DNA of 25,556 nt from Chrysophaeum taylorii (lineage: Eukaryota; Sar; Pelagophyceae; Pelagomonadales; Pelagomonadaceae): contig JAQMWT010000665.1 of the NCBI GenBank assembly GCA_029834535.1, positions 1 through 25,556 of the forward strand, written 5' to 3'. Shown in pieces: positions 10,161 to 18,753 of this stretch (its first letter is position 1; each line of letters starts with the position of its first letter). Position numbers and translations under genes: made by a program. The notes under the pieces were generated by a model that did not search any database, had not been told where the DNA came from, and saw nothing but the letters and a program-made list of their open reading frames with translations.

Positions 10161-10836
10161 GGCGGCGACCTCGCAGACGATTTCCACCACCCGCGGTGGT
10201 TCTTCCAGCGCGCCATTCTCACGCCCCGAAACGATGTTGTCGATGCTGTCAACTCGCGCATGACTGCGGCCTTTCCCGGGACGAGGCGACGGAGTTCTTT
10301 TCGGCCGACGAGGTTGGGTCGGGAGACGACGTCTCACTCTTTCCAGTCGAGTTTCTCAACTTCCTCACAATCTATGGCATGCCGACTTTGAGCGCGAATC
10401 GAAAAAGCGTTCGCAATTTCGACCCGTTGGACGGGGCCACTGCAACGGCACCCGATACATGATCGATCGTAATTCGTAGAACGTAAGGCTCCTATTGGAT
10501 GAACGGTGAGAATAAAACCCTCATTGTCCCACATCACCACGAAGTAGGGCGAGCTCACCTTCGAGCTGCGCCGACGCCAGTTTCCGTTGCGGCCCGCCTT
10601 CACCATAACGATCAACAAGAGCCAGGGCCAGACGTTCAGCAAGGTCGGCGTTCTCTTGCCCAAGCCCGCCTTCAGCCACGGTCATCTTTACGTGGCTCTC
10701 ATCTAAGTCGGCAAGCCCGAGAACATCGTCCTCCGGGTCGAAGACTCCACCCTACCCCACACGTGCTGCGCAATACAAACAACGCCCCCTCGGCGTCTCC
10801 ACGCGCAATTTCGTCTACCGCGAGGTCCTGGGGTAG
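10161..10836 (+). pseudogene. Pif1/Helitron-type helicase, C-terminal fragment, broken
   Basis: Plus-strand pieces in successive frames give WFFQRAILTPRNDVVDAVNS, FPVEFLNFLTIYGMP, RNFDPLDG, HCNGTRYMI, FPLRPAFTITINKSQGQTF, VGVLLPKPAFSHGHLYVAL, VGKPENI and finally NFVYREVLG before a TAG. These are the hallmark blocks of the C-terminal half of Pif1-family helicases, in order: the RAILTP..N..V..IN block, the EFLN block, the RNLDP...CNGTR block, the TINKSQGQT and SHGQLYVALSR motifs, and a terminal VVYREVL typical of Helitron RepHel proteins. The Walker A half is absent. There are at least four frame changes and several stops (for example TAA at 10704-10706 inside the LYVALSR motif). A captured cellular or viral Pif1 is the alternative. 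Confidence 0.8.
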
Positions 10837-11215
10837 CCGGCCTCTCGGCGTCGAGCGCAGAGCCCAATGCCGCACACCGACTCATGCGTGTGAACAGTGA
10901 AAGAAGAGGTGGAGCACCATTAGAAGGACGAGTGTTTGCGAGGAACCGGGTCGAAGTGAGCGCAGCACGATGCCACGAAGCTTCGTGGGGTTTGAAATTT
11001 GGGACCAAGTGAACTTGCTGGCCTGCACTTGTATCTTCTATTTTCCATCGCTCCCTTGTCGCTGTTTTTCTCCTGTCCGACCCCCCCTCTTATTATTCCG
11101 ACGACGTCTATCTCCTCTCATTCCTCTCTCACAGTCATTTTGTTTCATTTCCGTCAATCGAAGGTATAGCCGAGGGACTTCCTGGCGAGGAGGGCGCCGA
11201 AGGGTGGGGCCCACG
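10837..11215. other. Intergenic region between helicase relic and APH1
   Basis: No coding sequence was recognised. The right half (about 11035-11160) is pyrimidine-rich on the plus strand, with CT-rich runs, and lies just past the APH1 stop, so it may hold the APH1 3' UTR. No Helitron terminus could be supported. Confidence 0.4.
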
Positions 11216-11983
11216 TCATGATGGTGCCTCCGCCGTGCGAGAGGTGGCCTCGTAGTGCGAGGCGGGCGGCTCTTCGTGATGATGAGCCTCTGAAGACACG
11301 TGAGTCGGCGTCGCGGATAGGGAGACTTCGCCGCCGCGTAGCGAAGGCGAGAGAGGAGACGAGGCACCCTGGTTGGGGGTGTCGTGGCGACGTGCGCGCG
11401 TGGAGAACCACAAGAGGGCTGTCGCAAGAAATAGAACGAGGATGACGAGCGGGACCTTGGCGGCATCGACGGCGGTGGTCGCGGCGGCGGCGGCAAGGTG
11501 CACGAGGACGACGGCGGGCCTGAGGCCGAGGCCGCGCTGGAAGGCGAGGCACGTGAGGACGACATCGAGCGCGGCGAAGACCAGCGCGACGACAGCGCTG
11601 GGGATGTCCTGGTGGCGGGCCTCGAACGCGGTTCCGTAGACTACAAACGCATGAATTGTCGCGACTCCGACGCCGGCAGCGAGCGCAGAAGTCTTCTCCT
11701 CGAGCGGGAACTCGTGGCAGTGGGGTGCGGCGCGGCGGTAGAGGCCGACGAATCCGAATCTCCCACACTCCTGGGCCAGCACCGTCACACCAATCGCGAA
11801 CCATAGGGGGGCGCGGCGGACGATTAGGAGGACGATCGCTGCCCCAAACATCGCAATGAACCACAAAAAGGCCGCGACGAGCGCGCACACCATCAAGTGC
11901 GCCTCCTTGTTCGAAACGACGACCACCGTTGCAGCGAGGGGCGGCGCGAACGCCACGGCGGCGGCGCACAGCCGTGCAGACAT
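11216..11983 (-). CDS. APH1: APH-1-like gamma-secretase subunit
   Basis: A 255-residue protein with about six to seven hydrophobic segments in the first 215 residues, then a hydrophilic Ser/His/Glu-rich tail. The N-terminus aligns well with the APH-1 family: a VAFAPPLA segment, then a [20 protein letters not shown] segment, then [18 protein letters not shown], matching the family's characteristic QE..RF...Y..L.KKA. The next segment ([19 protein letters not shown]) lies where APH-1 has its GxxxG helix, and VVLVHLAAA matches one of the two conserved membrane histidines. The other is not in its usual place. APH-1 is the scaffold of the presenilin intramembrane protease complex in the endoplasmic reticulum and plasma membrane. 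It starts 57 bases from the divergently transcribed LSM4 gene. The sequence is divergent, so experimental function is inferred. Confidence 0.78.
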   Translation of the reverse strand: MSARLCAAAVAFAPPLAATVVVVSNKEAHLMVCALVAAFLWFIAMFGAAIVLLIVRRAPLWFAIGVTVLAQECGRFGFVGLYRRAAPHCHEFPLEEKTSALAAGVGVATIHAFVVYGTAFEARHQDIPSAVVALVFAALDVVLTCLAFQRGLGLRPAVVLVHLAAAAATTAVDAAKVPLVILVLFLATALLWFSTRARRHDTPNQGASSPLSPSLRGGEVSLSATPTHVSSEAHHHEEPPASHYEATSRTAEAPS

Positions 11984-12040
11984 GGCTGGGCTTTACAACA
12001 ACGGACAACTCAACGGTTTGCTTTGCGTCCAAGAAGGGAA
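11984..12040. promoter_or_regulatory. Bidirectional APH1-LSM4 promoter region
   Basis: Only 57 bases lie between the two ATG codons of the head-to-head genes, so the 5' untranslated regions and promoter must be compact or overlap the coding regions. No TATA box is visible. Confidence 0.55.
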
Positions 12041-12451
12041 ATGTTCCCGTTGTCGTTGTTGACGACGGCCAAGGGGAACCCGATGCTGATCGAGCTGAAG
12101 AACGGTGATACGTACAACGGACGGCTCGTGAACGCCGACTCGTGGATGAACATCTCGCTGCAGGGCGTTATCTGCACATCCAAAGACGGCGATCGGTTCT
12201 GGAATATCGCCGAGTGCTACATCCGAGGCAACTCGATCAAGTATTTGCGGATTCCTGACGAGATCATTGATATGGTCCAAGAGGAGGAGATGCCCGTTAA
12301 GGACAAGAACAAGAAGAGCTTCTCGCATCGCGGTCGTGGGGGGCGCGTGAACACGACTGGTCGCGGTCGGGGCCGCGGCGGTCGGGGGGGTCGCCGCGGG
12401 GAGGGCCGTGGAAACGATGGCCGCGGCGGTCCTCGCGGGGGTGCGCGATGA
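12041..12451 (+). CDS. LSM4: U6 snRNA-associated Sm-like protein LSm4
   Basis: A 136-residue protein starting [20 protein letters not shown], matching the usual LSm4 start. The Sm1 motif ([22 protein letters not shown]) and Sm2 motif ([21 protein letters not shown]) are complete, and a Gly-Arg-rich RGG tail (about residues 95-136) is typical of LSm4. In eukaryotes it is part of the LSm1-7 ring that promotes decapping of cytoplasmic mRNA and of the LSm2-8 ring that binds the U6 snRNA 3' end. The frame is open upstream of the ATG, but homology begins at this Met. The gene is intronless and intact. It diverges from APH1 and converges on the beta-helix gene downstream. Confidence 0.96.
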   Translation: MFPLSLLTTAKGNPMLIELKNGDTYNGRLVNADSWMNISLQGVICTSKDGDRFWNIAECYIRGNSIKYLRIPDEIIDMVQEEEMPVKDKNKKSFSHRGRGGRVNTTGRGRGRGGRGGRRGEGRGNDGRGGPRGGAR

Positions 12452-12501
12452 TGGCGAAACATTACGTTCTTATCCTAGATTACGCGCATGCGTGCACACT
12501 T

Positions 12502-12530
12502 AGAAGAAGAAGAAGAAGAAGAAGAAGAAG
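12502..12530. repeat. (AGA)n microsatellite
   Basis: A perfect run of AGA triplets for 29 bases, followed by GGAGGAG. Confidence 0.95.
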
Positions 12531-12757
12531 GAGGAGTCGCCTTTGTCAAAGGACGGACCGGTAGACGTCGTCGCGTTCGCAATATTACAACAACAAAAAT
12601 GCGTGTTATTATATGTTCGCGAGTGAAGAAAAAAAATTATTGCCAGCCAAAGCGCGGGCCGAAGAGGGGGTTTGAAGGGAAGCACAATCGATCGGGAGCG
12701 ACCTCACACAGGGTGGCGCACAAACATACACACTCTCTCTCCAAAGTGCATGCGGGC

Positions 12758-12791
12758 TTCGTTCGTTCGTTCGTTCGTCCGTCCGTCCGTG
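12758..12791. repeat. Compound tetranucleotide repeat (TTCG)n(TCCG)n
   Basis: About five TTCG units pass into three TCCG-type units, immediately before the stop codon of the beta-helix gene on the other strand. Confidence 0.95.
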
Positions 12792-12796
12792 CGTCG

Positions 12797-14782
12797 TCAC
12801 GGAGGTTGAGAAGGGGAATGGGCGGGTGTTGTCGGCGGCGACCTCGGCAACGCAGAAAGCGCCTTCGGCACGGCGGCGCGCGGCACGCGTTGTTGCGGGT
12901 CGCACCACGTGCCGAAGACGTGGCCCTTCGCGCAGACGAAGAGGGTGCAGCCGTCGGGGGCATCGTGGTAACGCTCGAGGAGGGATATTGGGAGGAGCGC
13001 GGGCGCCGCCGGCGGGGCTTCGAGCGCGTCGTCGACGAGGACGACGGCACGAGCGCCGCAGAGGGCGCACGAGGTGCGGGCCTCCAGTGGGGCGTCGTAG
13101 GGGTCGCCGACGAGGACGAGGTCGGCATGGACGCAGCCCCGGAGGCACCTGAGCGATTTGCCGCCGCCGTCGTCGAGATCGTTCGAGCCGAGGCCGACCG
13201 TCGCGAAGATAGCGTCGTCGAGGTCAGCGTTACCTATCGCGCTGCAACGCGCGGGTTTCTCGACTGCAAAGAAGCGGTCGGGCGCGAGTGGCGCTGAGGG
13301 CGTCGATTCGTAGGAGCTGTGGTAGAGCCGCGTGAGGTCGGGCGAGGCGTCGATCTCGTGGACGGGGACCGGGACGTGGACTAAGCCGAGGTTATCGCCG
13401 CATCGACCCGCGTACGCTCGGAAGCGGCGTTCCGAGGCGTCGAGGGCGGCGACCTCGGGGGCGAGGTCGGCGGCGAGGAGCGAGGCGGTCGTCAGGTGGT
13501 CGGCGGGGGCGAGGAGGTTGATGACGACGGGGTCTTCCGTACCACGGCGCGCGGCGTCCTCGAGCCAGCTCTTGGCGCTTCGCGCGGCCGTCATCGCTCC
13601 GGAAGCGACGGCGACCGCGCGCTCGACGGGCGCCGCGCCGGGAGCGGCGCGCGAGGAGGCGACGAGAGTCGAATCGCGGACGACGAGGGTTGCGGCGCGG
13701 GCGGGGTCGTGGGCATCGACGAAAATCGCCGCGCCGACGCCGTCCTCGACAGCCCGGCACGAGAGCGCGCTGTCAAAAACGACGAGGAGCTGGTCGGCGG
13801 ATCGCGTCGCGGCGAGGGCCGACGAGTGCTCGGCGCGCGCGACTATCTGGGATCGGCGGACGACGACGCACGTGTCGTCGCCGAGGGCCTCGACGAGCGG
13901 CTCCGGGTCCCCGACGACGTCGTCGGCCTCGACGGGCGAGGGATCGCGCCCGACGACACGGCAATCGTCAAACTCGAGGATCGCGCCCCCGACGAGCGTC
14001 GCGCTGCGCTGGAGCACGAGGTCGACGCGGTGGAACCGGACGTGTGCGGCGTCGACCAGCATCGGCGTGCACTCGTCCTCCACCACCACGACCGGCCGTC
14101 GCGTCGCGAGACCCCCGACGATCTCCACGGCGGACGCCAGCACGACGCCGTCGTCGCTCCTCGCCGGCGACAGGACGAAGGGTCCCCCGGCGCCGAGTAT
14201 CACGACGTCCCCGCCCTTGCATGCCCCGACCGCCGCCGTTAGCGTCTCGTAGTGCACCGCGTTCGACGGCGGCGGCGACGACAAGCAGACGCCCACGACG
14301 CGAGCGACGCCCCGCGACCGCGGATACGTGTCCGCGTCGGGTCCGCAAGACGCCCTGACCGCCGCGAGCCACGCCTCGTCCGCCGGCGCCTCGCGTACCA
14401 ACGCGCACCGCCGCTCGAGAACCAGCGCCCGCTCGGCCTCGCCGAGTCGACACGTTCCGCCCGCCGCCTCTTCGAGGTCGGCAAACTTGTCTGCGAGTGG
14501 CTGCGCCGACTCGCCGTGCCGACACCACCGCCGCTCGCTTGGGTGCCACCAAAACACGGGCTCCTCCTCGGTACTCTCGTGCCATCGCGGGTGGTAGTAC
14601 ATTCCCGGCGGGTGCCACACGCGCGCCCGCTTCGTCGCGTGCCTCACCTCGTCGGCGGACGACGACTCCTGCGCCTCGTCGACCAGACCGCTCGTCCCAA
14701 CACTCCCCTTGCTCGCCTTGCCTCCGTCGGGCATGACGTTCTTCAAGTCGCGGAAACAGGTGCGGTTGCCCGACTCCATCAT
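12797..14782 (-). CDS. Orphan protein with beta-helix-like centre and Cys-rich C-terminus
   Basis: 661 residues from the ATG at 14782 (an in-frame GTG lies just before). I do not recognise the gene. The N-terminal part has a Trp/His/Pro-rich patch (about 55-89: VWHPPGMYYHPRW, VFWWHPSERRWCRHGE). From about 165 to 420, short strands recur with aliphatic residues and Asp/Gly turns (GGDVVILGAGGPFVLSP, ASAVEIVGGL, HVRFHRVDLVLQ, GAILEFDDCRVVG, ATLVVRDSTLVA), like a right-handed parallel beta-helix. The C-terminal 100 residues hold paired Cys/His (CLRGC, SCALCGA, CTLFVCAKGH, TWC), suggesting a metal-binding module. There is no signal peptide or membrane segment. It is GC-rich, intronless and intact. 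Carbohydrate binding or F-box-like scaffolding are possible but not shown. Confidence 0.72.
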   Translation of the reverse strand: MMESGNRTCFRDLKNVMPDGGKASKGSVGTSGLVDEAQESSSADEVRHATKRARVWHPPGMYYHPRWHESTEEEPVFWWHPSERRWCRHGESAQPLADKFADLEEAAGGTCRLGEAERALVLERRCALVREAPADEAWLAAVRASCGPDADTYPRSRGVARVVGVCLSSPPPSNAVHYETLTAAVGACKGGDVVILGAGGPFVLSPARSDDGVVLASAVEIVGGLATRRPVVVVEDECTPMLVDAAHVRFHRVDLVLQRSATLVGGAILEFDDCRVVGRDPSPVEADDVVGDPEPLVEALGDDTCVVVRRSQIVARAEHSSALAATRSADQLLVVFDSALSCRAVEDGVGAAIFVDAHDPARAATLVVRDSTLVASSRAAPGAAPVERAVAVASGAMTAARSAKSWLEDAARRGTEDPVVINLLAPADHLTTASLLAADLAPEVAALDASERRFRAYAGRCGDNLGLVHVPVPVHEIDASPDLTRLYHSSYESTPSAPLAPDRFFAVEKPARCSAIGNADLDDAIFATVGLGSNDLDDGGGKSLRCLRGCVHADLVLVGDPYDAPLEARTSCALCGARAVVLVDDALEAPPAAPALLPISLLERYHDAPDGCTLFVCAKGHVFGTWCDPQQRVPRAAVPKALSALPRSPPTTPAHSPSQPP

Positions 14783-14951
14783 CGCCACCTTGGCCTAGCT
14801 CGCGTCGGACAATTTCACGCCGGAATTCCCGGAACTTACAACCCGTCGTTGTGTGTTTCGAACTTGAGGCCGTTGGTGCTTCCCTAGTACAGGACCAGTT
14901 GCACGAGAGTTGGCTGCAGGCCAGGCTAGTTGACTGGAGCCAGGCGGGTGA

Positions 14952-14973
14952 CCAGATATCTCCAGATATCTGG
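14952..14973. repeat. Tandem CCAGATATCT repeat with palindrome
   Basis: CCAGATATCT occurs twice in a row, and the second copy plus GG forms a perfect 12-bp palindrome (CCAGATATCTGG). It could be a protein-binding site or chance. Confidence 0.8.
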
Positions 14974-15565
14974 CCATCATAGCGCCGGCTGCTCGCATGC
15001 CACGCGCGTTTTTTCGGAGTAGGAGCGGGCATGCGCGCCGGGACGCCTACTGTGCCCGGCGCGCAGCGAGTGTTCTCGTTTTTTTTGGGGGGGGTTATGC
15101 AGGAGAGTGCAAGCACGGTTTAGGCCGTGGTGCGAGCTCGCTTGCGACGAGCGTTCTGTCGAGCCTTCCTGAACACCGCGTTGCGGGCGACATCTTGTTC
15201 CACGTCACAGCCCGTGCCGTCGGTGTCAGGGGTCGCGCCGAGACGCTCGCGGAGGCCCTCGAACTCGGGCTGGCGGCCATTGGACTCAGCCTTGACTGCG
15301 GCGGAGCAGAGCTCGTGAAAAGGTCCATTTTCAACAACGACTCACATTTAAGCTCGATGCAGTCGCACCCGAGATTGTCGCGCTTGTGCATGCGCCGGCA
15401 GTGTGTTTATTCGTACACCTCTTAGCCTCCTCCTTCTCCCGCACGAGGGCATCTGGCCGCAAAGAACGATAATAAGTACGAGCGATTCCAAAGAAAAAGG
15501 ACAAAGCGGGGCTATTCGTTTATCCGTTGGACGTTGTTGACGTCGACCTCATCGGCCCTCTTTGG

Positions 15566-15611
15566 TCCTATGATCGCTGTCTTTGGCGTCCTATGATCGC
15601 TGTCTTTGGCG
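15566..15611. repeat. Perfect 23-bp tandem duplication
   Basis: Positions 15566-15588 and 15589-15611 are identical (unit begins TCCTATGATCGC and ends TTTGGCG). Identity of the two units suggests a recent slippage event. Confidence 0.93.
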
Positions 15612-15964
15612 GCCGCGGGTTCGGCCTACGACCCATGGATGCACGACGTTTGGCAGCAAGCTCGTTCTTTACTAAGTTATCTCGGCGCTGCTTGGGCCTC
15701 TACCCTCGACGTAGCCTCGTCCTGTTGCACCAAGACTCCACTTTTCTCAGGTTCCCACTCAAGGCAGTCTTGTACTCTTGCGTTGCTACCATGCCTCGCA
15801 ACTTGGAATGTTGCGCTCCGGTTCCACTCCCCTCCAGGCTGGCTTATACTGATTTGCATTTCCAACTTGCCTTGTTTCTCAGCCCATAGCAGTGCCCTGC
15901 TCGTTCCATGCCCCTTCGTCTCCCATACGAAAGCTCGATTTTTTTTTCTTTTCGTCTCAACGGG

Positions 15965-16722
15965 TGTGGCGGCAACTCCTGACCGCTAAGGCTTACCCCC
16001 CCTCTCTAGAGGCTTGATACCCGTTCAACGGGACACCTTTCCCGATCTTTTTAGTCACATCATACCTCTTTTTTGTGAGAAGCATTCTTGCTGTATTCTT
16101 GTAGTTTCCTTGCTATCATATTCCATCTCTCCATCTTGTTGAGAGGCTTGGTGAGAGTGAGCAAGGTGTGTGGCGAGCATATCCGACCCCGCGTCCGTGT
16201 TTTCCTCGTTCAGTGAGGTCTAGGACGAGTCGGTGAGTACCCCCTTTGTCACCCGGGGGTCGGGAAGGTTTTTTTTTTCTGTGCCGCCATACGTGGTGGA
16301 GGATATGAGATCGTGCGACTACATCGGTCGCCGACGAGCGAGTGCTGCCGTACGTGTTGTATTACGAGGTCCGGATTTGTACGTGCGCCCTGATCAAGCA
16401 CACGGAGTTCCATTGGACCGGTTTGCGTTGAGAATGTACGCGAACGTTGTTTGTGTTCGTACGATCCGAGTGACGACGAACACGCGTGCGAGTTGGAAAT
16501 CGCAGCGCATTCTCCCGGGAATTGATTTTGGTATAGCTGAACGGTGGAAGCTGTTTAGCGAGTGGGATCGCTACCCACGGGCGTTTTTGAATTGCCAGCG
16601 GATTGGAATTCCGTGAGTGCTGTTTTTACAGCGACAGATAGCGTTGTTCGAATCAACGTGAATTACTTCGAGTGATCGGATCCGGACGTGTTTTGAGATT
16701 CTTGATCGATATTTAATACGGT
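15965..16722 (+). repeat. 5' LTR (left end defined, right end not) and untranslated leader
   Basis: The left end is set by the 21-base match to 25536-25556. The right end cannot be set because the other LTR is cut off. One candidate is a CA at 16411-16412 followed by TGGACCGG, which could start a primer-binding site, giving an LTR of about 448 bp; this is weak. The leader resembles the decayed copy around 16205-16315. It contains a splice-donor-like CGGTGAGTAC at 16231-16240 and a TTTTTACAG acceptor-like site ending at 16631. A 103-codon frame from the ATG at 16305 lacks recognisable motifs and is not called as a gene. Confidence 0.7.
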
Positions 16723-18753
16723 ATGGAGATAAACGCAGACGTGCGTGAGGAAGAATCTCCTCCAGTTCTTCCCGCCGCCCCTGAGATAGGCCGCGAGGAA
16801 GGTGAATTAAGAGAGGCCGAGGCAGTCGACGTTGCTGACGTGCCCCCTGATGTGCCTCCGGATACTGCCATTTTTTCGCCGTTGAGTCCAGCGACTCCGG
16901 ATCGTGGCGAGCGTGTTACTATTGAGCGCGGATCTGCAGCCCGAAGTCGACTTCGTTAAGACCTCGAGCGGAGACGTCGCGAAAATGAACGATTAGCTGA
17001 GCTTTTTGCTCGTGAAAGGGCTGAAGCGAAAGAGGAAGCGGCTCGACGAGAAGTTGATATGCTCAATAATGATTATGATTACAGCAAGAGACCGAGACCT
17101 CGAAGACCCTACGCGAAGAGGTTGAACGATTTCGTCGTGAACGAGATGAATTGTTAGCCGAACGTACGCGTCGGGAGAGTAGCCGCGAACGACCTGTGAG
17201 TCGACCCGAACCGGAAACGCCCGTGAGGCCGCCTGAACCGGAAAGGAACACTGAAACGGGGAATGAACCTCCGCCCCGAGTCGATACGGAGAATGAGGGT
17301 AGGGCGGACATTGAGAATGAAAGTGCGAAAATTTTACGGGGATTATCGCGGGGAATATCACAGACGGTTGCCAACGCCTTCGAAAAGGGCAACTTGAGCC
17401 GATCCCATCGACCCACTTCCAGTTTGAAGCCTGATAACTTCAAGCTCGTCATCGACGGCCGAGACCAACGGCAATTTAATTTGGATTCGGCGGCGATGAT
17501 GCATACTTACTTTGGCAGATGACCATTACTCGGTCGAGAAGTTACGTTACTTACTACCTGTGCATCCACGGGACACCGTTGCACCAATTTTTGAGGGACA
17601 CTTGCAGAAATACGAGGAGCTCTGCGATGAGCTACCACACGGTCCGTCGTTTTACTTGAAATTAGATACTGACGATGAAGAGCATGGAGTCTCGGTTCGT
17701 CGTATCCGTCGTCTGAACAAGACGTATTGCGACAAGATTTTTGATTATTTTAGATCGACTTGCCGACCTCCGCGCATGCAGCAGGAGCTGCTTGACAAAT
17801 TGCGGAAGGTCACCCAGGCTTCAGTTCCGAAGAAGTCTGGGGAGCAGCACGTCCAAACGTATTGTACCCGATTCCAATCTGAAGCCTTGGAGTTTTGTTC
17901 CGTGTCCAGCCGCACGATGGATGATGTCGATATCCTCGACCAGCTTATCAGTGGGTTGATGTCCAAGGAGTTGAGGACCCGTGTGCGGACTATGAGGAGC
18001 GGACATCCTGATAGTTACGTGACTTTTAAGTCGATGGTAGCGCTTATTACGCGGCTCGAGAACGACTTACGAAAGTTGATGGAGGAGGAGAAGGACCAAG
18101 GCCCACCTAATCCGAAATCGAATAAACCGCCGCGAGGGCGGGGAGGTCGAGCTATGGCCTCCGATCAACAATCCAAGCAAGATGCGGATAAACCGTTTGG
18201 GAATACGGATCCGCTGATCTTACGAGATCCTTTTTTGTGGGGCAAGAGAACGTGCCCGCACTGTGGGTTCTTCTGGACCACGCATGATGAAGATGAACAC
18301 GGAAATCGCGTAGTTTGCAACCGCGATCCGGATCGTTACTACTGTGCGATGTGGAAGCGAATTCGTAAGCAGAAGAAGCAGCCCATATCGCGGTCCGATT
18401 GGGCGAAGCGTGATGATGCATCTCATGCGAACGCCACGCACGGATCGGAGCCTTCTAATGAAATTCAAACGGCCCTCACCGATCTTGGAACCACAACGGC
18501 GACCATGGTGAGCGAGGTCAGAAGCATCAAGGATACTACGTCGTTTTCTACACGACAGCGAGACGGACGATCACCTTCTAGACGATCGTCACGCCGACAT
18601 CGAAGCCAGAGCCCTGATCGAAAAGCCCATACTACTCAAAGCAGCCCGAGTCCTTGCCGTCACCGGAGGTCTAGTCGCAATTCGCGCCGGCGCCGACGTC
18701 ATCGACATTACGATGACGAGTATGACGGAGGCAGATATCAGGATAGTTCGTGA
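16723..18753 (+). pseudogene. Retroelement Gag (one stop and two frame breaks)
   Basis: The ATG at 16723 (MEINADVREEE) matches the Gag start of the other copy. An acidic Pro-rich N-terminus is followed by a Glu/Arg coiled coil (about 16960-17200). It is interrupted by TAA at 16957-16959 and a frame change near 17080. A further change at about 17512 joins to the long open frame ending at 18753. That part has a Gag capsid-like region (YCTRFQSEALEFC, DDVDILDQLISGLMSKELRTRV, MVALITRLENDLRKLMEEE) and then a Cys motif C-x2-C-x17-C-x8-C (18253-18345). The end is an Arg/Ser-rich tail (SPSRRSSRRHRSQSPDRK) that may bind nucleic acid. The Cys spacing is not the usual CCHC knuckle. Gag packages element RNA into virus-like particles. 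Confidence 0.85.

Larger units (their letters stand above)
12452..12796. other. Intergenic region between convergent genes
   Basis: Lies between LSM4 and the oppositely oriented beta-helix gene. It holds two microsatellites (listed separately), A-rich stretches around 12590-12640 that could serve 3'-end formation, and no gene. The long reading frames here come from the repeats. Confidence 0.6.
14783..15964. other. Non-coding region left of the intact-ended retroelement
   Basis: No gene could be supported over about 1.2 kb. It contains a 10-bp tandem repeat forming a palindrome (14952-14973), a 23-bp tandem duplication (15566-15611), short poly-T and poly-G runs (15081-15096), and a shift from GC-rich sequence to less GC-rich, pyrimidine-rich sequence after about 15430. 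Reading frames of 60-140 codons occur on both strands without recognisable motifs. The base change suggests that the right part could be an older insertion. Confidence 0.5.

Noticed and set aside
11154..12032. 292-codon minus-strand frame overlapping APH1
   Set aside because: Arg/Pro-rich shadow frame; the overlapping frame 11983-11216 has hydrophobic segments and APH-1 similarity.
13332..14252. 306-codon and other long plus-strand frames inside the beta-helix gene
   Set aside because: They are composed of Arg/Ser/Thr/Pro as expected from the antisense of a GC-rich gene and show no domains.
14997..15425. 142-codon plus-strand frame in the region left of the element
   Set aside because: No family resemblance, starts in low-complexity sequence, and has no conserved partner in the window.
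16305..16616. 103-codon frame in the element leader
   Set aside because: No recognisable motif, the corresponding frame in the other copy is not preserved, and splice-like signals suggest untranslated leader.
16642..16658. Hairpin with a 5-bp stem and TTCGAAT loop, like the T-arm of a tRNA
   Set aside because: No matching acceptor stem, D-arm or anticodon arm could be placed around it, so a tRNA gene is not supported. A primer-binding site should begin with TGG, which it does not.
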